Positions 36,863 through 47,261 of a DNA stretch of 64,000 bases are shown piece after piece; position 1 is the first letter of the stretch; each line of letters starts with the position of its first letter. The position numbers were made by a program, and so were the translations under genes. This DNA comes from Gemmatimonadota bacterium (GTDB lineage Bacteria; Gemmatimonadota; Gemmatimonadetes; Gemmatimonadales; Gemmatimonadaceae), in the NCBI GenBank assembly GCA_003134685.1, contig PLCA01000002.1:147964-211963 (forward strand), written 5' to 3'. The notes beneath the pieces were generated by a model, which made no database searches, had not been told where the DNA came from, and saw only the letters and a list, made by a program, of their open reading frames with translations.

Positions 36863-38446
36863 ATGCACAGCGACTCAGGTCACACGACCTCCGTCTGGAT
36901 GGACACCACCGAAGTGCCGCAGTTTCAACCGCTTACCCAGGATCTGCGGTCGAACGTTTGCGTCATTGGCGCCGGCATTGCCGGCATGACCACGGCCTAT
37001 CTGCTCGCGCGCGCGGGTCGCGCCGTTGTTCTGATCGACGACGGTCCAATCGGTGGTGGCGAGACGAGTCGCACTACCGCTCACCTTACTGCCGCCCTCG
37101 ATGATCGCTACTACAACATCGAGACGATGCACGGCGAGGAAGGTGCCAGGTTGGCAGCCGAAAGTCACATGTCGGCGATTCATCGAATCGAAACCATTGC
37201 GTCGATGGAAGACATCGATTGCGATTTCCAACGCGTCGAAGGCTTCCTCTTCCTTGGCGGCGAGAATACGCGCAAGGATCTGGAACGAGAGCTCGAAGCG
37301 ACCCAACGCGCCGGAATAACCGATACACAGCTCGTCGATCGCATCCCGTTCGGATTTTGGGACAGCGGACCAGCGCTCCGCTTTCCTCGACAGGCTACCT
37401 TCCACCCGCTCAAGTATCTGAAGGGTCTCGCTCGCGCGATTCTTCGTGACGGGGGCAAGATCTACACTGGCGTGCACGCGGAGAAGATCGAGGATGGTGA
37501 GCCGGCGCGGGTGACGACGAGCGATGGCCACGTCATCAGCGCGGACAACGTCGTCGTTTGCACCAACACGCCGGTCAACGACTGGCTCATCATCCACAGC
37601 AAGCAGGCTGCGTATCGCACCTATGTCATCGGCGCGCGAGTTCCGAAGGGATCGGTCCCGCAGGGACTGTATTGGGATACTCCCGATCCCTACCACTACA
37701 TCCGCATCCAGCACGCCGAGGATAAATCCGGGCACGAGCTGGATTACGACATCCTGATCGTTGGCGGCGAGGATCACAAAACCGGCCAGGCCGCGGACAC
37801 CGAAGAAAGATTCGTGCGTCTCGAGCAATGGACACGCGAGCGCTTCCCGATGGTCGAGCGCCTGGACTATCGCTGGTCGGGTCAGGTGATCGAGCCCGTC
37901 GATTACATGGCGTACATCGGCAAGAATCCGGGCGGCGACGAGCACATCTGGATCGCCACTGGTGATTCAGGAAATGGGATGACCCACGGCACGATCGCGG
38001 GCATCATCCTGAACGAGCTGGTCCAGGGACGCAAGCATCAATGGGCTCGACTCTACAATCCTTCCCGCATCAGCGTCCGCGCGACCCCGGAGTTCGTGAA
38101 GGAAAACATCAATGTCGCGGAGCAGTACAAGGATTGGTTCACGGGCAGTGACGCTGGCGACGTCGCGGCGATCAAACCGGGTGAAGGAGCCGTCATCGGT
38201 CGCGGTAGAGGCAAGATTGCAGTCTACCGCGATGAGGGAGGCGACATCCACCAGCTGTCGGCGGTCTGCACCCATCTCTACTGCATCGTTCACTGGAACG
38301 ATACCGAGAGAACGTGGGACTGTCCGTGCCACGGATCACGCTTCGATCCGTACGGCAAGGTCGTCAACGGCCCGGCTATAGTCGGGCTTTCTCCTGCTTC
38401 TCGTGAACCGCGGCCGGAGAAGGAGAGGGACGCAGCAAAGCAGTGA
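36863..38446 (+). CDS. FAD-dependent oxidoreductase with C-terminal Rieske [2Fe-2S] domain (YhfW-like)
   Basis: VCVIGAGIAGMTTAYLLARAGRAVVLIDDGPIGGGETSRTTAHLT; C-terminal CTHLYCIVHWNDTERTWDCPCHGSRFDPYGKVVNGPA. Confidence 0.94.
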   Translation: MHSDSGHTTSVWMDTTEVPQFQPLTQDLRSNVCVIGAGIAGMTTAYLLARAGRAVVLIDDGPIGGGETSRTTAHLTAALDDRYYNIETMHGEEGARLAAESHMSAIHRIETIASMEDIDCDFQRVEGFLFLGGENTRKDLERELEATQRAGITDTQLVDRIPFGFWDSGPALRFPRQATFHPLKYLKGLARAILRDGGKIYTGVHAEKIEDGEPARVTTSDGHVISADNVVVCTNTPVNDWLIIHSKQAAYRTYVIGARVPKGSVPQGLYWDTPDPYHYIRIQHAEDKSGHELDYDILIVGGEDHKTGQAADTEERFVRLEQWTRERFPMVERLDYRWSGQVIEPVDYMAYIGKNPGGDEHIWIATGDSGNGMTHGTIAGIILNELVQGRKHQWARLYNPSRISVRATPEFVKENINVAEQYKDWFTGSDAGDVAAIKPGEGAVIGRGRGKIAVYRDEGGDIHQLSAVCTHLYCIVHWNDTERTWDCPCHGSRFDPYGKVVNGPAIVGLSPASREPRPEKERDAAKQ

Positions 38447-41400
38447 CTCGGTGATGCTTGCCATCATCGACCAGATTGATCGCATTCTCGACTCGTCTAC
38501 CATCGACCGTCAATTCGGCCGTCCCGCGTTCCAGCCCGTCGGGATTCTCGACGGCGATTTCGTAAGTCGATGACCTGAACCGGTATTCGATGGTGAACTT
38601 TTTCCAACTCGCGGGAATGCATGGCTCGATGAACAGCTCCTCACCGAGCTGGCGGAAGCCGAGTATCGCCTCGAGGGCCGTCCGGTACATCCAGCTCGCC
38701 GAGCCGGTGTACCACGTCCACCCACCGCGCCCGAGATGTCCCTTCGCGGTGTACACGTCGGCTGCGACGACATACGGCTCGACCTTGTAGATGTCGACCG
38801 CCTTCGCGCTGTCTGAGTGCGTGATCGGATTGAGCATCTGGAACAACTCGAACGCCCGATCGCCATCTCCCTGCAGCGCTGTCGCGAGCACGGCCCAGAG
38901 CGCGGCATGCGTATACTGGGCTCCGTTCTCGCGCACGCCCGGCAGATAACCCTGAATGTAGCCGGGATCGTGCGTCGTCTTGTCGAATGGTGGCGTGAGC
39001 AACAGTATGAGCCGCGCGTCCTCGCGTACCAGATACTTGTTCAGGGACTGCATGGCGATCCGCGTTCGCTCCGGACTCCCAGCGCCGGAAATGACGCTCC
39101 AGCTCTGAGCAATCGAGTCGATCTTGCATTCGTCGCTCGTGCGCGATCCGAGCGGAGAGCCGTCGTCGAAGTACGCCCGGCGATACCATTCTCCATCCCA
39201 GGCTGAGCTCTCCACCGCCTCGGCGTAGCCTTCCGCTTTTGCCAGCACTTCATCGCGGGTCGCTGTGTCGCCGCGTTTCTCCGCGTGAACAGCGAACTTG
39301 CGCAGCGTGGAGATCAGGAACCACGCGAGCCAGACGCTTTCTCCCTTGCCTTCGATTCCGACCCGGTTCATTCCGTCGTTCCAATCACCGCTCCCAATGA
39401 GCGGCAGACCGTGCACACCGGCCGTGCACGCCTTCCTCAGCGCTCGAACGCAGTGGTCGTAGATGCTCCCAACCTCCGAGCTGACCTTCGGCAGATCGTA
39501 GATCTCGTGCTCGTCCGGGTTCAGCAGCCGCATCGTCAGGTAAGGAACCTCGACGTCGAATATCCCGCGGTCGCACGAGACGTTTACATAGTGATCGATG
39601 ACGTACGGAAGCCAGATCAGATCATCCGAGAACTGTGTTCGTACTCCGCGACCGGTCTGCGGATGCCACCAGTGCTGGACGTCGCCTTCGACGAATTGGC
39701 GGGATGCCGCTCGAATTATGTGCTCTCTGGCTACCGCCGCATCTGCATATACGAATGCCATCACGTCCTGCAGCTGGTCGCGGAACCCGAACGCGCCGCT
39801 CGACTGGTACAGCGCGGTGCGCGCCCACATGCGGCACGACAGCGCCTGGTACAGAGACCATCGATTCACCATCAGGTCGAACGTCGGCTCCGGAGTCTTG
39901 ACCTTGATGGTGCCAAGTCTCTTGTCCCAGTCGCGAATGTTCGAATCGACCGCCCGTTTTGCGTCGGTGGCTGTGCGGTTTCGCGCGATTATCTCCCGGA
40001 CCGCGTCTTCGCCTTCGGCTGCGCCGAGAAGCATGACGATTTCGCGCGTTTCACCCGGCTCGATCGTAACACTCACCTGGAGCGCGCAGCACGGATCGAT
40101 CGTCGCGCCGATCGCTCCCGACAATCCCGCGCGTTCGAGCGCCGCGGGACTCGAGATCGTCCCGTTTCGCCCGAGGAACTCTCGGCGGTCGGCGGTATAG
40201 TAGGCGACCCGCTCACTGATCGATGCGAACGCGACGGTTTCGGCGAATTGGGCGTCGAAGTAATTGCGCGCGAACATCGACTGCGTGGCCTCGTCGAAGG
40301 TCGTGCGAATCTGATACTGTGTCAGCTCACGATTTACGCCCAGCACCCACTCTACATACCATGTGAGGGTGAGCTTCTTCCTCGTGCTACCATCGTTGCG
40401 CAAAGTCAGCACGCTGATTTTTACCGGATCGGTCTGATCGACGCCGAGCCTGAACGAGCTCGCCAGTCCCTTGTGCGTGTGGTCGAAGACTGAGTAGCCC
40501 GCGCCGTGTCTAACCTTGTATGGCGTCGGCTCGCGAATCGGACAGGGCGTCGCCGTCCACAGATCGCCGTTCGCATCGTCGCGCAGGAAGACGCAGTCGC
40601 TCGACGGATCCCGCACCGGATCGTTGTGCCACGGGGTGAGGCGATAGAAGAAGCTGTTCCCCGCCCAGGTTGTACCGCTTCCACCTTCGCTCACGATGAA
40701 ACCGGCGACCGGATTGCCGACGACGTTGACCCATGGCGCCGGCGGCAAGTCGCTGCCCGTCAGATGGATCTCATACTCACCGTCTCCGTTGAATCCGCCG
40801 AGTCCGTTGAAGCATTGGAGGCCCGTGCCTGGATCAGCAGTCTCCGCATGGATCGCCACCGTACCGAGAGGCACAATGTCGCGGTTCATGATCTCGAGCT
40901 TGGGCGGATATCGGTCCTCGACCCCCGGGAACTCGAGGAAGTTTCCGAGCCCGAGCCCGTCGCAATTCACCTGCACGCGCGCCATCGCCTTGAGCAGCGT
41001 GATCTCCTCCGGCTTGAGGAGATCAGCTCGACGGATGAATACACCGCCCGGTCGGTCGAGCAGGCCCGCCTCGCTGGACGCCATCGCTGTTGCCAGCAGC
41101 TCGTCGCTCAGCTCCTGCATGTAAGTCGCGGGATGCACGTTCAGGATCACCAGATCGCAGGTGATTCCCTTGAGCCTCCAGTAGTGGTGCGTCCTGAGCA
41201 GCTGTCTCACGCTCGGCATTCCCACCGGGCTCTCCACGGTGGCGAGAAGTATCGGCCAGTCGCCGGAGATGCCAAGCGTCCACAGCGCCTGTTGTCCGAG
41301 TTTGTTCTCCTCGACGGCGCTCTGCGCCGGCCGGAATCCCGGGTGCGGGAACATCAGGTGGCCGGCGAGGTCCTGATACAGCGCCGCATCGGCGGGTGCA

Positions 41401-44400
41401 ATTCCGAGGTCGCGTAGCTCCGCCTGCGCCTGGGCCCACGAGAGATCGAGGGCGCGACGGGCGCTGTACGGATCATGATACAGGTCGGCCAGCTGTATCG
41501 CGCGCTCTTTCTGCTCGGTGATGAAGGTCGTGAACGCGACGTGCGTCGATCCGCCCGGTGGAATCCGCACCTTCACACGCAGAGAGAAGATCGGATCGAG
41601 CACCGCGCCAACCGTTCCCGACAGATCCGCGCCCTCGTCGAGCGCTTCCGCATTCCTCACCGAGCGCCCGCGACCGACGAATTTGGCGCGATCAGTCTCG
41701 CACGTGACCTTCCCAACTAGCTCCGCTCCGCACGCTACGACGTGCGCGCACCAGATCGCCGCCTCGGTCGCGGAGCGAGAACGCCGCGTGGCCAGCAGCG
41801 CCGCCTTCCCTTCCAGGAATTCCGTTTGCACGAAGAGATTGGCAAACGCTGGATGAGAACGGTCTGTATCGGGCGGGGCCAGCACGACCTCGGAGTAGCT
41901 CGTCAACTCGATCTCACGCGTCTGGAGCGATCTGTTCGTCAGCATCACGCGTCGGACTTCTGCCGCATCATCCGATGCGACTGCAATTTCGGTAACGGTG
42001 TCGATGTCGCCGTCGCGGCGAATGAACGTGATGCGGTCGCTCGCGAACAGCACACGGTACCACTGCGGCTCCGTCCCCGACGGCTGGTGCGCCGTCGACC
42101 AGACGTGGCCGGTGCTGAGGTCCTTCACGTAGCACCATTGCCCGTAGTTGTCGCGTGTCGAGTCGTGACGCCACCGGGTGACGGCAAGATTTCCGTAGCG
42201 GCTGAACCCGCCGCCCGCATTCGTGATCAGAGTCGTATACGGCACGTTTCCGAGAATGCCGACGACCGGTTGCGGAGTGTGCGGCGTTTCGATCTCGCGC
42301 ACGGCGGGCTTCTCCGTCTCGCTCGGTACCCGCGCTGCGTCATCTCCCTGGACATCCTGCACCGTGAGACGACGGGGGATCCGCTCCTGCAGCACCAGCT
42401 CCGCCGAGCGCACGAGTGGATCGAGGTGGAAGCGGCGCGGCCATATCTGCTGGTTGAGCGCGTTGTCGAGCGCGACGATGCTCATCCCGATGTGGTGCGC
42501 CATGAAGGTGCACACGATCGTCTTGCGGGACCCCGGAGAAGGCCGGGTGTAGTCGAGAGCGTCGCGGAATCCGTAGGGACCCAGCGCACCCTCTGCCTCG
42601 AGGGTCGTGAGATTCTTGAGCGATTGACGCGGCTCCACCAGCATCGCCAGCACCGTCGCATACGGCGCGACGACGAGCTCCTTGCTCAACCCGCGCTTGA
42701 GCGCGAGATCCGGAACGCCAAAGCCGCGGTATTGGTACGTGTGCGATCGGTCACGCACCGCGTACGCGGATTCCGACACACCCCACGGCACCCCCCGTTC
42801 CGCGCCGTACGCGATCTGGCGCCTGACGCTTCCCTTGTGCGTCTGATCGAGCAGCGTAAAGGGAAAGGTTTGCATCACCAGAGCCGGCATCAGGTACTCG
42901 AACATGCTGCCGCTCCAGGACAGCAGCGTTCTTGTCCCCGCGGTGGCCGTGAGCGAGCGGCCGAGCCTGAACCAGTGATCGACCGAGACATCGTCCTTCG
43001 CGATCGCTATGAATGACGCGAGCCGTGATTCCGAGGCGAGCAGATCGTAATACGAGTTGTCCACGGTGTTGCTGCCAATGTGATAACCGATCGTGAACAG
43101 CTTTCGCTTGGTGTCGTAGAGGAAGCGGAAATCCATCTCCACCGCGTACGCGTGCGCGCGCTCCGCAATCGCCTTCAGTCGCTTCGCATCCAGATCGGAG
43201 CACGTGGGGTCCTTCAGCTTCTCGTAGCAGGCCTGCTTGAGCGCGATGAGATGCCCTGCGAAGTTTCCGCTGTCCACCGTCGAGACGTAGCCCGGCTCGA
43301 GCACGCGCAGCTCGTTCAGGTCGTACCAGTTGAAGAAGTGGCCGTGGAAGCGCCGCATCCGCTCGAGAGAACGGAAGACTTTCTCCACGCGGTCGATCAT
43401 GTCTGATCTGGTGATGAAGCCAAAGTCCACCGCGCTCACCGTCGAGAGCAGCTGGAGCCCGATGTTGGTCGGCGAGGTGCGGAGCGCCAGAACCGGCTCT
43501 GGGTCCTCCTGGAAATTGTCGGGCGCGAGCCAGTGTGTTTCCTCCGTCACGAATTTCTCGAAGTACGTCCAGTGCAGCTTGGCGTATCGAAGCGCTGCCT
43601 GCCGCTCCGTATCGGTCAGATGGATCTCGCCGAGAATTGCCGGCCGGCTGAGCGCGAACGCGATGCTCGGGCTCGCGAACCAGGCGAGTACCAGCGGCAG
43701 CGTCCCCATGATGAACAGAAAACGCTCGTCCGAGGTCAGGGTGCCGCTCACCGTTACGTGCAAGCCGATGAGCGCGCTCAAAACCAGACACAGCGCGGTA
43801 ACCGGCCACATCTTGCGCCAGGTTTCGCGCTGCGATCCAACGCCGAGCGCGCGCTCAACCTGCGATGCGGTTTGCCACTCGAGAAGATTCCGATGGCTGA
43901 TGAACAGCCTGTAGAGCGTGCGGATGATCGCGTCGGCGGATACGACGGCCTGATGCGGGAGGAAAGCGACAGCCAGAGCCAATTGCTGACCGTTTGTGAT
44001 GGCATCACGTCCAACGGCCAGATAGTACGCCAGCCACGATTGGTCGCGCGGCGGTCGCAGCAGTGAAATCGTCAGCGAGAGGAGCCAGGGAAACGCGATA
44101 ACCACCAGCACGATTCCCGTCCACTGAACGGATGACCCCGGCAGCAGGAACCAGCCGACGATCAGCATCATCAGCTGAAAGATCTCGACCAGACTTCGGC
44201 GTAGATTGTCGAGAATTTTCCAGCGCGATATCGCCGACAAGCGATTCTGCATCCGCCCGTCCGGACCTGGAACGGTGCCCTTCAACCACCCAAGCAGCTG
44301 CCAGTCGCCGCGAATCCACCGGTGCTTCCGGCGCGTGAATGTCAGATAGCGCGCCGGATAGTCGTCGTACACCTCGATATCGGTCGCCAGCCCGGCGCGC

Positions 44401-46676
44401 GTCCACGTTCCCTCGATCAGATCGTGGCTGAGCAGCGTGTTCTCGGGGAATCGCCCGTGCGTCGCCTCCTCGAAAGCATCGACATCGTAGATCCCTTTTC
44501 CGGTGAAGCTGCCCTCGCCATAGAGATCCTGGTACACGTCGGATACAGCCGTCGTGTACGGATCGACACCAGGGTGCCCGGAGTGAATCGAGGCAAAGTA
44601 GGATTTATGCGCGCTCGTGAGCGACACGCCGACCCGCGGCTGGACGATTCCATATCCCTCGGTGATGCGTCCGATTTGCGGGTCGTAGTGCGCGCGGTTG
44701 AGCGGGTGCGCGATCGTTCCGACAAGAAGCTGCGCCGCATCTCGCGGCAGCACCGTGTCCGAGTCGAGCGTGATGACGTAACGTACGAAGGCGAGCCTGC
44801 TCGTATCGCCGATGACCGTTGTAAACGCGTCTCGCGCTCCCCCTCGCAGGAATTTGTTGAACTGGGCAAGCTTGCCACGCTTCCTCTCCCAACCCATCCA
44901 TACGTTCTGTTTCGGATTCCAGAGCCGCGGGCGATGAAAGAGGAAAAACACATCTTCGCCCGCGTTTCCGTACCTCGCGTTCAGGCTCTTGGTCCCCGCC
45001 GCGGCCGCGGCGAGAATCGCCTCGTCATCCGGCCTGTGCTCGGTTGGTGAGTCCGTGAAATCGCTCAGTATCGCGAACTGAAGATTCGGGTCGCGATTGG
45101 CGAGGTACTGCACCTCGAGGTGCTCGAGCGCTTCCTCCGCCCCGTGTACGCTCCCAAGGAGCGTGGGCACGACCACCGCCGTCATGTACTCTTCCGGAAT
45201 TCCGTCGTCACGCAGCTCGAGCTTGGACAGGAGCCGCGGTGGCATCAGCAGCGTGATCAGCTGGTTGATGACGCTGATTCCGATTTCGCTCGCCGGAATT
45301 AGAGCAACGACCGCGAGGACCAGCTGAACCATCAGCGACGCGCCCTCTACAACTTCCAGAATCACCGCGATCGCGAGAATCGTGAACACGGTTATCCCCC
45401 CGAAATACAGCGTGTTGGGGTGCCGCTGTGTCCAGCGATGCAGCCATTCTCCGGGCGGTGGAGTGTACCCGACCTTCTCCTCGAGCACCTGGCGCCCAAT
45501 GTCCACCAGGAAGTAGCCGACGTGCGCGTGTCTCGCATCGCTCGGATCGGCGAGCTTCGCCAGTGCCAGTACCTCGCTCGCTATTTCTTCTTCCGGCCGC
45601 TTGACCCGCTTCGCGATGTGCTCGACCACGTGGCGGTAATGATCCCGGGTCCCGAACGTCATCGAGGGGTAGTGGCCGCTTGGATCCTGACGCAGAAGCT
45701 TGTCCGTCGCGCTTTGCGATTCGACGAAATCCTTCCAGTCCAGCCTCGAAATCGTGCGAAGACTCGTGATGCTGTTCGCGACGGTCACCTGCGTCAGCGC
45801 CACTCTGCGATTCGATCGCGTTGCAGCTTCTTCCGCGCTCGGTCCGTCTTCCGCGATCCACTGCTCGAGCCAGATCAGCGGCGTGAAGTTCGTCTGGTAC
45901 GATCGGACCTGCTGTAGGAACCGCGCTACCCACGTCGGCGTGAACGGCGGATGATCGTCGACAAACGCGGCGAGTGCCGTCGCGAGCGCGCGTGAAGATT
46001 CCTCACTGGCCTCACGCAATGTCGTGGCGGCTCGGTCGGCTGACTCGACTTCCTGCAGGCGCGCGGCCACCCGCAACGCCATTCTACGGATGTTCTCGAC
46101 CAGACCCAATCGAAGCATCGTCGGGATCGCCCACAGCTCGCCGATGCGAAGCTGAGTAACGGTCTGATACTCGCGAACGAAGAGCGTGATGTTGTCGAGA
46201 TCGAGGTGGCCTTCCGTGTGCGCGATCAGCTCGATTGCCACTTCGTACGCTCGCGGATATCCGGCGAGTGATCCTGTGGCGAGCTTGGGAAGCTCCTCGT
46301 AGTAGCCCTTGGGAAGATTTGTGCGGATTTCCCTTATGTGCTCCTGGACGATGTAGAAGTTGTCCAGCAGCCAGTCTCCAGCCGGGCTGATGTCGAGACC
46401 ACGCTCTGCGCCGTTGTTCAGCTCCTGATAGACACGATCCAGTACTTCTCTCGTGTCCTCGAGACGAAGTAGGAGAGGGCCGGCGCCCCGTTGTTTTTGC
46501 GCCGGGAGCAGGTGATGTCCGCGCGCCACCGCTCGCGCGCGCTCACCGAGCCGCTCGAGACCGAGTACTTCGCCACGAATCGGACCGACGAGTTCTTCGC
46601 CAGACCCGTTTCGTGAACGGCCGAACAGACGACTCAGAATTGTTGTTGGAGCCTTGGGCGGGATCGCTGTTGCCAC
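38376..46676 (-). CDS. Cyclic beta-1,2-glucan synthase (NdvB/ChvB-like: GT84 + glucoamylase-like + GH94)
   Basis: 2766 aa; GT motif LDSDTVLPRDAAQLLVGT; FFNWYDLNELRVLEPGYVSTVDSGNFAGHL; GH94 region RDQLQDVMAFVYAD...WWHPQTGRGVRTQFSDDLIWLPYV...GSGDWNDGMNRVG. Confidence 0.95.
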   Translation of the reverse strand: MATAIPPKAPTTILSRLFGRSRNGSGEELVGPIRGEVLGLERLGERARAVARGHHLLPAQKQRGAGPLLLRLEDTREVLDRVYQELNNGAERGLDISPAGDWLLDNFYIVQEHIREIRTNLPKGYYEELPKLATGSLAGYPRAYEVAIELIAHTEGHLDLDNITLFVREYQTVTQLRIGELWAIPTMLRLGLVENIRRMALRVAARLQEVESADRAATTLREASEESSRALATALAAFVDDHPPFTPTWVARFLQQVRSYQTNFTPLIWLEQWIAEDGPSAEEAATRSNRRVALTQVTVANSITSLRTISRLDWKDFVESQSATDKLLRQDPSGHYPSMTFGTRDHYRHVVEHIAKRVKRPEEEIASEVLALAKLADPSDARHAHVGYFLVDIGRQVLEEKVGYTPPPGEWLHRWTQRHPNTLYFGGITVFTILAIAVILEVVEGASLMVQLVLAVVALIPASEIGISVINQLITLLMPPRLLSKLELRDDGIPEEYMTAVVVPTLLGSVHGAEEALEHLEVQYLANRDPNLQFAILSDFTDSPTEHRPDDEAILAAAAAGTKSLNARYGNAGEDVFFLFHRPRLWNPKQNVWMGWERKRGKLAQFNKFLRGGARDAFTTVIGDTSRLAFVRYVITLDSDTVLPRDAAQLLVGTIAHPLNRAHYDPQIGRITEGYGIVQPRVGVSLTSAHKSYFASIHSGHPGVDPYTTAVSDVYQDLYGEGSFTGKGIYDVDAFEEATHGRFPENTLLSHDLIEGTWTRAGLATDIEVYDDYPARYLTFTRRKHRWIRGDWQLLGWLKGTVPGPDGRMQNRLSAISRWKILDNLRRSLVEIFQLMMLIVGWFLLPGSSVQWTGIVLVVIAFPWLLSLTISLLRPPRDQSWLAYYLAVGRDAITNGQQLALAVAFLPHQAVVSADAIIRTLYRLFISHRNLLEWQTASQVERALGVGSQRETWRKMWPVTALCLVLSALIGLHVTVSGTLTSDERFLFIMGTLPLVLAWFASPSIAFALSRPAILGEIHLTDTERQAALRYAKLHWTYFEKFVTEETHWLAPDNFQEDPEPVLALRTSPTNIGLQLLSTVSAVDFGFITRSDMIDRVEKVFRSLERMRRFHGHFFNWYDLNELRVLEPGYVSTVDSGNFAGHLIALKQACYEKLKDPTCSDLDAKRLKAIAERAHAYAVEMDFRFLYDTKRKLFTIGYHIGSNTVDNSYYDLLASESRLASFIAIAKDDVSVDHWFRLGRSLTATAGTRTLLSWSGSMFEYLMPALVMQTFPFTLLDQTHKGSVRRQIAYGAERGVPWGVSESAYAVRDRSHTYQYRGFGVPDLALKRGLSKELVVAPYATVLAMLVEPRQSLKNLTTLEAEGALGPYGFRDALDYTRPSPGSRKTIVCTFMAHHIGMSIVALDNALNQQIWPRRFHLDPLVRSAELVLQERIPRRLTVQDVQGDDAARVPSETEKPAVREIETPHTPQPVVGILGNVPYTTLITNAGGGFSRYGNLAVTRWRHDSTRDNYGQWCYVKDLSTGHVWSTAHQPSGTEPQWYRVLFASDRITFIRRDGDIDTVTEIAVASDDAAEVRRVMLTNRSLQTREIELTSYSEVVLAPPDTDRSHPAFANLFVQTEFLEGKAALLATRRSRSATEAAIWCAHVVACGAELVGKVTCETDRAKFVGRGRSVRNAEALDEGADLSGTVGAVLDPIFSLRVKVRIPPGGSTHVAFTTFITEQKERAIQLADLYHDPYSARRALDLSWAQAQAELRDLGIAPADAALYQDLAGHLMFPHPGFRPAQSAVEENKLGQQALWTLGISGDWPILLATVESPVGMPSVRQLLRTHHYWRLKGITCDLVILNVHPATYMQELSDELLATAMASSEAGLLDRPGGVFIRRADLLKPEEITLLKAMARVQVNCDGLGLGNFLEFPGVEDRYPPKLEIMNRDIVPLGTVAIHAETADPGTGLQCFNGLGGFNGDGEYEIHLTGSDLPPAPWVNVVGNPVAGFIVSEGGSGTTWAGNSFFYRLTPWHNDPVRDPSSDCVFLRDDANGDLWTATPCPIREPTPYKVRHGAGYSVFDHTHKGLASSFRLGVDQTDPVKISVLTLRNDGSTRKKLTLTWYVEWVLGVNRELTQYQIRTTFDEATQSMFARNYFDAQFAETVAFASISERVAYYTADRREFLGRNGTISSPAALERAGLSGAIGATIDPCCALQVSVTIEPGETREIVMLLGAAEGEDAVREIIARNRTATDAKRAVDSNIRDWDKRLGTIKVKTPEPTFDLMVNRWSLYQALSCRMWARTALYQSSGAFGFRDQLQDVMAFVYADAAVAREHIIRAASRQFVEGDVQHWWHPQTGRGVRTQFSDDLIWLPYVIDHYVNVSCDRGIFDVEVPYLTMRLLNPDEHEIYDLPKVSSEVGSIYDHCVRALRKACTAGVHGLPLIGSGDWNDGMNRVGIEGKGESVWLAWFLISTLRKFAVHAEKRGDTATRDEVLAKAEGYAEAVESSAWDGEWYRRAYFDDGSPLGSRTSDECKIDSIAQSWSVISGAGSPERTRIAMQSLNKYLVREDARLILLLTPPFDKTTHDPGYIQGYLPGVRENGAQYTHAALWAVLATALQGDGDRAFELFQMLNPITHSDSAKAVDIYKVEPYVVAADVYTAKGHLGRGGWTWYTGSASWMYRTALEAILGFRQLGEELFIEPCIPASWKKFTIEYRFRSSTYEIAVENPDGLERGTAELTVDGRRVENAINLVDDGKHHRVTALLRPSPSPAAVHEKQEKARL

Positions 46677-46744
46677 GTCACTTACTCAACGCCAGAGGTG
46701 TGCCGCTCTCGGATGGGGCACGCCCGCAAGATATCCCGTTTTAT

Positions 46745-47050
46745 CTACTCGGCGTAATACGCCTGGATGCAGAGAGTCACGAGCCGCTGCCTGACGCGTT
46801 CGTATTGATCCGCATTCTGTGGGCGCAACGATTCGGCTAGGGAGTTCCAAAGCTCCTTGAAAATAACTATCAGCTCCTCGGGAGGAACGTCATTTTCGTG
46901 CGCCTCTCGGCCGACTTCCTCCAAGAGAGCGGTAAGCTCTGGCGTCGGGCCGTCAGGTCGCTTGAGCTGCTCAGTGAGCGCAGTCCGCAACTCCTTCATG
47001 CTGCTTTCTGAGAGTGGGCTCACAGATGTTTGGCCAATAGTTTTCCCCAC
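46745..47050 (-). CDS. Small hypothetical protein (about 84-101 aa)
   Basis: MKELRTALTEQLKRPDGPTPELTALLEEVGREAHENDVPPEELIVIFKELWNSLAESLRPQNADQYERVRQRLVTLCIQAYYAE; start GTG 47050 or ATG 46999. Confidence 0.65.
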   Translation of the reverse strand: MGKTIGQTSVSPLSESSMKELRTALTEQLKRPDGPTPELTALLEEVGREAHENDVPPEELIVIFKELWNSLAESLRPQNADQYERVRQRLVTLCIQAYYAE

Positions 47051-47075
47051 TTTCTCACTTGTTTGTGGAAAGTGG
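47047..47075. repeat. Inverted repeat overlapping the upstream start-codon option of the small ORF
   Basis: CCACTTTC-tcacttgtttgtg-GAAAGTGG, with inner CAC/GTG pairing. Confidence 0.75.
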
Positions 47076-47261
47076 ACATTTGTTCCTGGAATATCTAAGT
47101 GATAGTTTCGCCGAGCGCCATAGAATCAGAAAGCCCGGCAGTTGCCGGATTAGGCGGCGTTCGCATATGGGGCGGCGTGTTGTTTCTCGCGCGCGATGAG
47201 GTCCGTCGCTGCTTAGCCGAGTCCTACGGTAGAGCTTCGCTTGCTCGAGCCCTCCCCAAGC

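Noticed and set aside
36875-37945. 356-aa - strand ORF antisense to the FAD/Rieske gene
   Set aside because: Shadow ORF; the + strand frame has Rossmann and Rieske motifs.
39285-43016. Long + strand ORFs (402, 303, 424 aa) antisense to the glucan synthase
   Set aside because: Shadow ORFs of a high-GC 8.3-kb gene; no recognisable motifs or RBS.
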